Shown piece by piece: positions 22,701 through 32,715 of a stretch of DNA of 64,000 nt. Within the stretch, counting starts at the first letter, position 1; the number at the start of each line of letters is the position of its first letter. Source of the stretch: Plutella xylostella (taxonomy: Eukaryota > Arthropoda > Insecta > Lepidoptera > Plutellidae); the NCBI RefSeq assembly GCF_932276165.1, contig NC_063995.1, forward strand, positions 8,804,001-8,868,000. Direction: 5' to 3'. The notes below the pieces were generated by a model. The model was not told where the DNA came from, ran no database searches, and saw only the letters and a program-made list of their open reading frames with translations. Position numbers and translations under genes: made by a program.

Positions 22701-25700
22701 CTCCTAAACGACTTTCTTTGTTAGTCGTATAGCTAATTATAATTTATAACTAGTGACGCGACGTATTGAAGCGTCCGTAGTCGAGCTTCAGTGATCGTCA
22801 CTGATCATTGAAGTTGAGCAACACATGGCACGGGCAACCATTGGATGGGTGACCGATTTCAATTGGATCTTTTCTGAACGCTTCCGTCCCGGTTTCTGCT
22901 TCGGCAGCAGTCGTTAAGCCTAGTCAGAGGCCTTCGGGCAGTTTGAAAAACATCTGACAGTCGGGTTGCCCACTTACCCGACAACTCTCTCAGTAAAATA
23001 ACTATACTGACGTGATGCGTCCGTTGCGCGTTGGAAGGTTGCGAGCCTTGATGTTGCTTTTCTCCCACGATGTTTACCTTCACCGTAAGAGTTCCTACAT
23101 GGTATAGTTTGTACTTAAATTCTTCAAGTGAAAATAATTCATTGGTACGTACATGCCAGGATTGGAATCCACGGCCTCTCAACCACCTTACTACCTAATA
23201 GAAATAGGGCCTTATTAATATCGAGCACCCAACACTGGAACAAGCTACCTCCAATTATGCGGAGTCATTGAACCGTTAGCACTATGATTTACATGGTGCC
23301 ATCACTATCACTATGACAGTAATTTATCAGACTGTGACAGCTGGCTGAGCAAACAAGTACTTAAAAAAGGCGTATGATTTTTGGTGGCTCATCATGAATT
23401 TAGTGTCTTTTCTACGACACATAATATATACATAGGACGCGGACTGATAATTTCATCAATGATCAATTCTAAATATATTTTATATCCCTTTTCCTTTCAT
23501 CAGGTGGTGCACGCGTGTGCCCTGACTCGTGACTTCGAGATATGGCCGGCGGGAGACTCCACGCTGGTGGGCGAGCGCGGGGTCAGCCTCAGCGGCGGGC
23601 AGCGCGCGCGCATCGGACTCGCAAGGGCCTGCTATAGAGAGGTGAGACATCCGTAGAGTACCCACTTACGGCTTCTTGATAGATTTAAAGTTTCACTAAT
23701 ATACCGATCGGATTGGTAAATTATTGTGAAACTATGTAAAATGGCAATGAAAAGTTAGACAGCGCCAGTTATCTTTTTCGCAGACATTTAAGACTAAATA
23801 AATAAAAATGATCCATTTACCCAGTTTACCTTTGTTTAATTAAATAGATGTAAGACGACTCCATGTTTGCTAATAATTTTTATCTTCTGATAGGTACAGA
23901 ATCTTCCAAGTTCTTACTACCTACATGGAAGATGGAATCAAACAATGACCTCCTATCTACCTACCAAACATTAGGTATTTTTTCTACAGCCGTCTCTTAT
24001 CTCCCAATGTTAGTAAAACCTTGTGCATTAGATGAGGTAACTATTGAGCGAAGTAACATAAAAAACTAATCAGCTTTTATTTCTGTGCACAGGCAGAAAT
24101 CTATCTTTTGGACGACCCGCTGTCAGCGGTGGACACTCACGTGGGCAAGCACATGGTGACGGAGTGCATCCAGGGGCTGCTGCGGAACAGCACCGTCATC
24201 CTCGTCACGCACCAGCTGCACCATCTCCGCGCCGCCGACAACATCGTCGTCTTGAGGAATGTAAGTTACTTACTCACGTGGTCAAGCACATGGTGACGAA
24301 GTGCATCCAGGGGCTGCTGCGGGACAGCAATCATCCTTACTTTTACTTACCCACTTCCTGAATCGCCTTGGTCCGAACCAACCTTGTAGAAAATCATCAC
24401 CAAAACCGCCCCATGATACGACTCCCGACAAAAGAATATCAGCCCCTCAACCCGGACGTGAACCATAAAGGTCTAACTCGTCGTCGCTAGCCACACCAAC
24501 GTCCTTAATGTACGTGTTCTCCCTTCTTCCCCCCTTTGGTGTCCATTTTATAGTCACGGATACTACAAGCGTATTCTAACTAGCGAAAAAAACAAAGAAG
24601 CTTACTTTTCTTCTCGTAAACAATAAAGAGTATTGACTCGGGATTTACAAATAATACGCAGTTTTGTATCAAGGTTACGCTAACCACGACTCGCGATATC
24701 GCAGTGCATTCGAATGGTATTGCACTCAATTTGGATACTTAATTTGTTTTGTAGAGTCGAACTCGAAGTAGAGGTACTTATAGGTAGGCAAATTATTATC
24801 TTGTCATTTGGGAAGCTTCCCTATTGCTTATGCCAATGTTAAATACATTGGAAAGACAGGAAATCGGTCTCTTTTTGCAAAAAAAAATCTGCAAATTATT
24901 GAAAATGTGTGTGAGTAATCTGAACCCGGCAATAAGCTGTAAAATGAAGTAGTTAACTGTAGTTCTGTAAGTATGTAAGTATTTCAATTTTATGATATTG
25001 TCGAAAATACCCAGTAGTTTGCATTGCATTTACGTATTTGCGAGTCAACAACAGTATTTAAATTAAAACACAGATACAACTACCTACTTTAACTCTCAAG
25101 GTGGCAATGATAAGCGAATAGCAAATATAGCTCGCTATCATTGGGTAGCAAATAAGCAAAAAAACATCATCATGCTGATGCTGATATGATACCTAGTAGG
25201 TAAGTTGAGATTTGATTAAATAAAATAGAGTCTGTACTAGTAGGTAGCGACTTCCTCTTCCTATGTGGGTAGTTCAAGTATCTAAACAACCTATTTCTAT
25301 TATGAGGTGCTGGTTATAGGCACTTACTTTTTATGACACAAAACTTAGATATCAGTAGTGGCTGTAGGTAGGCATATATCCTATAAGAATACTTAACCTT
25401 ATCTTATTGTTAAATCCTACCTTCAGTCACCATATATATTTTTTTTATTATATGCGGGGACCTATTAATGGCATCAAGAAATTATTAAGTTCTGTTGTAT
25501 TGTTTTTAGTAAATGCTGTTGGTTCTCCATGAAAATGTTAAAATAAAAATAAAAAAAAATAAAATAAATCAAAAACAGAGGTTCTTTTTAAAATATTAAT
25601 ATTGACATAATCAAGTTTTGGATCGATTTTCACTTATACAATCTTATCTTTATTTGGATAGGTTGATATTATGATGAGATTCGGTATCTTTCTAATGTTT

Positions 25701-28700
25701 TCATATTGTGCAATGAAGAATATCAATAAGTAGATAGGTATACTAAATCGCTTGAAATGGCTGGTCAATTTTTATGAGAGTAATTAACCAGGAATCCCCG
25801 CACTTTTTAAGCAACAGCCTTAGACATCTCTGGCAAAAGCTAATAGAATAGTAAAATAAATAACATAATTTTTTGGGTGCAAATTACCTACTAAATAGTT
25901 ACTTCTCTGGTCCCCAGGGTGAGATCGAGACGCAGGGCAAGTTCGAGCACGTGTCCAGCTCGCCGCTGTTCAACGAGCTGCTGGAGGAGGAGGACGAGCC
26001 GGAGAAGCCCTCGGAGGCCAAGATCCAGCGGCAGCGCACCATCTCTGTGCAGGTGAGTCGAAAACTACATAACTGTAATAACTGAAGAGGTAGTCAGAGA
26101 TGACTCGCAAGTAAGCCACCCGAATTTAGATAGTTAGCGAGCCGTATCGTCGTGTAAGTAGTCGCTAACTAAGGAGCATAAAATCAGAAGATCCTGTTGT
26201 AAATCGTCTCCAAATGTTGGGAAAGCAGTATAGATTCGATGGGAATGAAGAGAAAAATTAATTTTGGGTCATCATAGCCACCATCCACGTCTAGATAACT
26301 AATAAAACTAGAGATACAACAAATACCTACCTATTACAAATATTTGGCCCAACGTTACTGGCATTTAATTAATCGCATGACTACTCATTATTCATGAAAA
26401 TTTGCAGATTGGAACTGATGTAACTAGCTATTTATCTTTCGTCATTGTCATTACATTATCATTACCTAGTGGTATACAATAAGTACTTAGTTATATGATT
26501 AGTATTATAACACACAATATTTCAGTTCGTTTGTTTAGAGATTTATATATTGAATGACTGTTGTTTTAAGTAAGGTTGTTTTTAAAAAAGTGCCTGACTC
26601 AATCTGTTTTATTTTCAGTCGAAGACCAGTGTGAGCACTGTGAACGACGGCAAGGCAAACGACGACGAAGATGACGATCAAAATGAAACTGACGAACTTA
26701 TGGAACAAGGTATGATATTACTTATTCTATGATATGGTAATCATTATGAACACGGATCCCGAGATTCCCGAGTCCACCTTTTTCAAAGGCATTTTTCTGA
26801 AGTCAAAAATCCGTACGGCAAAAAAGTAATCAGTGCCACTTCATCATACCATAATCATACCTTCTGTCCCGTGGCCCCACTGCCTTGACAAAATTAACTT
26901 TTTAAGATAAACTTATGGGTATACTCACCTATTATTCCAGGTCGTGTGTCGGGCTCGGTGTACAAGGACTACTTCAAGGCGGGCGGCGGCTGGGCCACGC
27001 TCTCCTTCACGCTTATTGCCGTCATCGCCGCGCAGGTCGTCACGTCCGCCAGCGACCTCTGGCTCACTTACTGGTAAAAATACAAATTAATTACCTTAAT
27101 TAGGTAGAGGTATAACGCAGCTATTGGATGGTGACCGGATGGGCTTGAGAGAAAACTGCAATGACTTAAGTACAATTGTTTTACGCAAATGACCTTTACT
27201 TATTCACAGATATATAGAATAGAATAGAATAGAATATATCTTTATTGAACACCACAAATTAAAAATATAAAAAAGAGAACTTATAAACTAGGAACAATGA
27301 ACAATAGGCGACCTTATCGATATATATTTTATTTACAGGATGAACACAGTAGAAGATCGTGTAAAAGTATTAGCTTTAAATGAAGAAACATCGAATTTCA
27401 CCAGATCAAGTAACATTACGGATGAATTGACAACAGTTCTACCAGAGACCACCCTAGATGTTAACTCAAGTTTAACTGAGCCGAATATGACTGTGATCGG
27501 GACCATGGTTAAAACTGCTTTGGCGATGACAAATCTAACCAGATTGGGGGACGACGGTCAAATTGACCATCCCTACTTTATTTACATATGGGGCGTTTTC
27601 ATTTTTGGATGCATTGTGCTTACGACTGGAAGGTGAGTACCTATACATAGAAAAACCAAACATGCGAAAAACAGTCTGGTATTTTTACAATCTTAGATAG
27701 CCTTTGCCTTTTTTAATGGTTAAATAGGTACCTACTTGTCGCATTATACAGATAAAATAATTACCAAACATTCAATCTAAAACTCACCACATGGTCCTCG
27801 CCGCTAGTTTATCTCCATGTTTCCGCCTACCACAAACTAAATATTATATGGCAGTAGGTATCTTCATTTGCCTATACCTACATAAAAAATATTTTTATAA
27901 TGACGAAGCAGTATTGTAACCGCAAATAACATTGTTTGCTATTTATGTGGACTCACAATACGCACGTCGCACTTATTCAAAATGATTCGAAAACATTATA
28001 AATTCTCTATTTCTTTTGTCTTTATTTCCTGATGATGTTGATGCCACCAAAACTGATTGTCTTTTGTTTATTTTTCTTTAACTTTCGTGCACTAGCGCGA
28101 ATTTTGAAAATTCAAAGACAATAAAATCTGTCACTGTTGTCTATGGTTTACACCTGTAAAAATGTTGCTAGTTTCGGAACTAATTTTTGTATTAATAAGT
28201 GTTTGTATGATGTGATTTGGCTACATTTGGCTATAATGACAGTGATGATATATTTTTTATGTAAAAGTAACTACCTATATCTAACATAAATATGTCTTGG
28301 CCATCAGATCTATCCACTTCCTGTGGGTGTGCATGCGCAGCTCAATCAACCTCCACAACAAAATGTTCAGTGACATCCTGCACGCCACCATGCGTTTCTT
28401 TGACACCAACCCCTCGGGACGTATCCTGAATAGATTCTCCAAGGACATGGGAATCATTGATGAAATTCTACCCAGGATGTACTTGGACAGTATTCAAGTA
28501 AGGGCCTTAATCTTAAAATTATTTATACATGTTAACCCTGAAAAAGTTATTATTCCGGGCATCGTTTCATTATTAAATATACAACGTTGTAACACTGTTG
28601 GAACAACAACACGATTTATATAAATGACACCTGAGTAGTGTTGCCATTTTTTTATAATCTATTTATTTACTAGCTGTTGTCTGCGAGCTCCGTTTTGCTT

Positions 28701-31566
28701 TAAAAAGTACCCATGGGAATCGCGGGAAAAAAAAATATACTATGTCGTTCTCCTGGTTCTTACCTGCCTACCAATTTTCATTCGAGTTGTGATTAAATTA
28801 AAACTATCACGACTTTCTTTTATAACAAATAAGTTAATATTTTTATATGTAACTATGTCTTAATAATAAAATATGTTTTTATTTATTATTTTAGAACATT
28901 ATTATATTACGTTATTAAATTATTTACAGATCTTCATGGTGATGATGGGTATTCTAGTAATGGTTGCCATCGTGAATCCATACATGATGCTGACTACCTG
29001 CGCTTGTGGTGCCTGCATGTATGTGTGGACATTGCTTTACCTGAACACGGCACAGGCTATCAAAAGGTAGGGAAAATGGTCTGGATAATGTATTAAATAC
29101 TAACGAGTAGTTACAGAGACGATAATAAATATCGATATTTTTTTACAGAGTGGAGGGCGTTACCCGTAGCCCGGTGTTCTCTCACGTGTCTGCGAGCATG
29201 GCGGGGCTGGGCACGGTGCGCGCGTGCGGCGCCGAGGCCATGCTGCGCCGCCAGTTCGACGAGAAGCAAGACGTGCATACTGCCGCATGGTTAGTACCTA
29301 CCTATATTTATTAACAACAACTGCCTCTGTGGTCTAGTGGTAGAAGCTTCGCTTCATGACCCAGAGGTCCCAGGTTCGATTCCCGGGTGGGACCATCAAT
29401 TTGTGTTTCTAAATTGTGGTTCTAAGTTTGGTTAGGACATAGAAGGCTGATCACCTGATGTCCGAAACAGTGAAACGATCCATGCTGTCGGATGGGCATG
29501 TAAAGCAGTCGGTCCTGCGCCTAGCTCTCTCCAGTCGTGTCGGTCGATCCGTCCCATTGGGCTATGAGATTGATGGAACAGAGAGTGCTCCTGTGTACTG
29601 CGCACACACTTGGGCACTATAATCTACTCCTGCGTAGATGGCTGATCTCAATTGAGATTGGCCGCCGTGGTCGAAATTCGGCTAGGAGGGCATTATATTT
29701 ATTAATTAAGATTTACACAACTTATAGATTGTATTTCTGGTGCCGTATTTTATTTCTTACCAACTTATATGTTTTCTATTACAGGTACCTGACGTTAGTT
29801 ACCAACGCCGCATTTTCAATTTGGCTGTGTTTAATGTCTGCAGTCTACGTAGTCATCGTGGCCTACACCTTCCTTTTGTTGGATAATGGTAAGTAGCAAA
29901 TAGTTTTAAACCAGTTTATTGAAGGAACTAGATAGGATGTGATCATTGAACTCATAATACTAATAATATTATTTAATGGATATTATATATATTTTTTAAT
30001 CCCTTTCAGAATCGACCAAGTCTGGTGACGTAGGCCTAGCCCTCAGTCAGGGTCTGATTCTGGTTAATATGGTCCAATACGGAATCAAGCAAGCCACTGA
30101 AGTGATATCGCAGATGACGAGCGTGGAACGTATCATGCAGTTCACGAAGTTGCCTCAGGAGCAGGTCGAGGGGCCGTCGCCGCCGCCTGCTTGGCCTAAG
30201 AAGGCCAAACTTGTGTTCAAGGATCTCTACCTCCGATACGACCAAGACTCCGACCCAGTGCTTAAGAACCTTAATATTGTTATTGAGAGTGGATGGAAGG
30301 TGAGCAAATGAATCAAACGGTTCGAACACGGATGTATTGACACAATCATGGTACTTATATTTAATGATTAAACTTTTTCTATGGTAATAATTTGGTTGAT
30401 TGGTTACCAGGTGGGCGTGGTCGGTCGTACGGGCGCCGGCAAGTCGTCGCTGATCTCTGCTCTGTTCCGTCTGGCGCCGCTGGAAGGGCAGGTGCTCATT
30501 GACGACGTCGACACGGGCAAGATCGCACTCAAAGTAAGTGCTTGAGCATACTTCATCTTAGGTTTCAGACTGAAATTCCTAACATCTTTCTTAGATGAGA
30601 CCCCATTACCCTATATGAACATGGATTTACTTTAACGAATTTTTATTTCTTTCAGGACTTGCGCTCAAAGATCGCTATCATTCCTCAAGAACCGGTGCTA
30701 TTTTCGGCTAGTTTACGTTACAACTTAGATCCGTTTGAGAAGTATTCAGATGCTGATATCTGGAAGGCTCTAGAACAAGTAAGAAATATTCACTGATCTT
30801 GCCGCACAGAAAAATATCCTCTAAGAAATTAATGTGACTTTTCTTATCTGTTGATCCTTTACAGGTGGAGCTAAAGAACTTGGTAACGTCATTATCGTCG
30901 GCGGTGCAGTCCGGTGGTACTAACTTCAGCTGCGGGCAGCGGCAGTTGCTCTGCCTGGCGCGCGCCGCGCTCGCACGGAACAAGCTGCTCGTGCTGGACG
31001 AGGCCACCGCTAATGTTGACCCTAAGTACGGATGCCTCTTTATCTTACTTCTTACTTACTTTATTACTAACTTACAAGACTGTGTATAATATTATGTCTT
31101 TTAGTACATGCATTCATGTCCCATAAGTTTTATGGCAATAAATTTCGATTTCCAGCACTGACGCGTTGATCCAGAAGACAATCCGAACCTGTTTCGCGGA
31201 CTGCACCGTTCTCACCGTCGCTCACCGGCTGCACACCGTTGCCGACTCCGATAGAGTTATTGTAAGTTTATAAATTCGGATTCGTTTAGATGGTCTTACG
31301 GGTATTTTTCTAGTTTTCGCTACGTTACCAAATATCAGTTACTAACTAATTTGTAACCTATCTAATATTTTATTTAATTTGTTCAGGTTATGGATGCTGG
31401 TCAAATCATCGAGATTGGACACCCACACGAGTTGCTTCAGAACGCGGAGGGTTCGTTCAGCGGCATGGTGAAGCAGCTGAGCCCCGCGGCCGAGCAGAGC
31501 CTGCGGGACTCCGCCGCCCGCGCGCATGCGCAACACATTCGCTACGTTGACGAGGAACAACATTAG
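16765..31566 (+). CDS. ABCC (MRP4-like) transporter, copy B, complete
   Basis: A 1365-aa ATP-driven exporter. Exons: 16765-16838, 18810-19055, 19486-19693, 19873-20098, 20807-20963, 21069-21318, 21560-21814, 22145-22312, 23504-23641, 24093-24260, 25918-26052, 26619-26709, 26941-27073, 27339-27632, 28308-28497, 28930-29066, 29149-29289, 29785-29888, 30010-30299, 30411-30533, 30656-30778, 30865-31025, 31156-31261, 31387-31566. All join in frame (4098 nt) with GT-AG introns. Layout: transmembrane domain 1 at about residues 90-400; NBD1 with GPVGAGK (466-472), Q502, LSGGQ (557-561), LLDD (Asp at 582 where the catalytic Glu would be, typical of the degenerate ABCC site) and H614; acidic linker 631-710; transmembrane domain 2 at about 715-1100; NBD2 with GRTGAGKS (1140-1147), Q1187, FSCGQ (1238-1242), D1262-E1263 and H1294. 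Full-transporter length and no TMD0 fit the MRP4-like group. The substrate is unknown. Confidence 0.93.
16839..18809. other. Intron 1 of ABCC copy B
   Basis: A 2-kb AT-rich first intron rich in GTAGGTA/TACCTAC runs. It carries the longest 5S-headed SINE copy (18078-18462, minus strand). No other coding segment is apparent. Confidence 0.7.
18078..18462 (-). mobile_element. 5S rRNA-headed SINE (copy 2, longest)
   Basis: On the minus strand it reads: a short lead; a 5S rRNA-like head (GATCACTGAGGTTAAGCAAC ... CATTGGATGGGTGACC); a unique body (GCTTCGGACGGCAC, GCTGCTTCGGCAGCAG, CATCTGACAGTCGGG, GCACAAGCTTGCTTGTG); and a tail TGGAAGGAGACCCGTGCCCC...GTGATGATGTGATT. The tail resembles the 3' ends of RTE LINEs in this window, so an RTE machine is the likely mobiliser (inference). 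Confidence 0.78.
22768..22994 (+). mobile_element. 5S rRNA-headed SINE (copy 3)
   Basis: Plus-strand copy inside the intron 22313-23503 of ABCC copy B. The 5S-like part is about 22800-22855 (GATCATTGAAGTTGAGCAAC ... ATTGGATGGGTGACCG), followed by the same body as copies 1 and 2 up to ACAACTCTCTCAG. The distal RTE-like tail is missing. Directly downstream (about 23050-23200) lies another repeat-like stretch containing CACGATGTTTACCTTCACCG, a motif also seen at about 54130-54150. Confidence 0.75.
24272..24336 (+). repeat. Intronic echo of ABCC-B exon 10
   Basis: About 65 nt matching 24135-24201 inside exon 10 with roughly five substitutions and a 2-nt gap. It begins about 11 nt after the exon's splice donor. 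Three codon-position differences would change residues (Gly to Val, Glu to Lys, Asn to Asp), so it does not look constrained. Confidence 0.85.
24337..25917. other. Rest of intron 10 of ABCC copy B
   Basis: About 1.6 kb of AT-rich sequence. No exon, SINE or LINE fragment was recognised beyond simple A/T runs near 25540-25570. Confidence 0.5.
27225..27300 (-). repeat. AGAAT microsatellite at an antisense retrotransposon tail
   Basis: A run of AGAAT units followed by ATATCTTTATTGAACACC. Read on the minus strand this is GGTGTTCAATAAAGATAT followed by (ATTCT)n, that is, a polyadenylation-like AATAAA and a simple-repeat tail, as at a LINE 3' end. The parent element was not identified. Confidence 0.55.
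29322..29695 (+). mobile_element. tRNA-derived SINE in intron 17 of ABCC copy B
   Basis: Starts with a tRNA-like head (A-box-like TGGTCTAGTGGTAGA, B-box GGTTCGATTCC) and continues into an unrelated body ending CGAAATTCGGCTAGGAGG. The tRNA-like head does not fold into a proper acceptor stem (5' GCCTCTG against 3' GGGACCA), so it is a SINE rather than a tRNA gene. It fills most of the intron 29290-29784. Confidence 0.75.
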
Positions 31567-31576
31567 CTAGAAAACT

Positions 31577-31582
31577 AATAAA
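31577..31582 (+). terminator. AATAAA polyadenylation signal of ABCC copy B
   Basis: A canonical AATAAA hexamer lies 11 nt after the TAG stop at 31564-31566. It is very close to the stop, so a later signal could also be used. Confidence 0.5.
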
Positions 31583-32715
31583 ATAGAACATTTCTTGCAT
31601 GTAAATAATTTTATGTGGCATTTTACTTAGATAATGCATTTCTCGTTTAACTTCTGACGGGTCGATTAAATCGATAAAAACGATACTTTGTATACTTAAA
31701 CCAAATCAAATTTACCCCAGTTATTGGGAGTTGGTACTTAGGTTAAAGGAATTACTTACCTATTTTTATAATTATTAGTTTACTTTAATTAGGTACCAAT
31801 TAATTTGATTTATTTATTAATTTGTAATATCGGCCGCTTTAGGTCTATGTATAATATAATTTAATTCTGTGAATACTATTTATATAAAATATTATATGCT
31901 AAGTCTTAAGTAGCTAGTTCAACGAATTTACTTCACAAACTTGATATACTTAAGCCCATTTACTTATTTATTGTACTTATAAAACATTCCTGATACTTAA
32001 TTGAAACAATATCTGTAATATGATGTGCCTATAAAAAGTTATACCTATAAAAATATTTTATTAAAGTGCTCTTGTTAAATTCTTAACTTTTGCAGTTAAG
32101 CAAGCGGAGTTATTTCAGAACCAATCCTATCTTAACTTTTGGATTGTCTTTCTGTTCGAGATTTAATATAAATTCATGGTTTCTGGCTCAAATCAGTGGA
32201 ATTTATATACACACGTGTGTACACTTGGCCTTAAATGCAAATTTGTAGAGTAGACGAATAAATTGTTGGTTTTTATATTATCTTGTTTCCTTATTTTTTG
32301 TAAAATCCTTTAACCTCTTCCGTGCGATTTTCTCATCGCCAAGAGATAATTAAAGGGGAGGTCTTTGCCCAGCAATGGGAATATACATATTTAAAAAAAG
32401 AGATAATTTACATTTTACATAGTTTTTGAGTTTATTTGTTACAAACAAACATATATATACATATATTATTGTATGTATTTATATTACACTAATGACGTTA
32501 GAATAAGCATTCAAAAACCCACCCGGCTAAAAGATTTTTTTTTTGTGGCAACCCTATTTTTGCCAACATGCACTTGTCATCTTGTCAATTTGACATAACT
32601 TGAATTGAAATTGTTCAGTCAGAAAAATCGTAGAATTTTCCAAAAACTGCAGTAATGGATAAATATTTAGTTTAGTTCAAGTACAACTTCTTTATTTATC
32701 TATATTTTAGTGAAA
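31583..32715. other. Intergenic DNA between ABCC copy B and AP3D1
   Basis: AT-rich. A short piece at about 32355-32390 (GGGGAGGTCTTTGCCCAGCA) resembles the 3' end motif of RTE LINEs. The last 100-150 bases should hold the AP3D1 promoter and 5' UTR. Nothing else was recognised. Confidence 0.5.

Noticed and set aside
23050..23200. Host exon or tRNA-like unit after SINE copy 3
   Set aside because: Contains a repeat motif (CACGATGTTTACCTTCACCG) also seen at about 54130, so it is a dispersed repeat; boundaries too unclear to annotate on its own.
29322..29394. tRNA gene with A- and B-box
   Set aside because: The acceptor stem does not pair and the tRNA-like part runs into a SINE body, so it is the head of a SINE.
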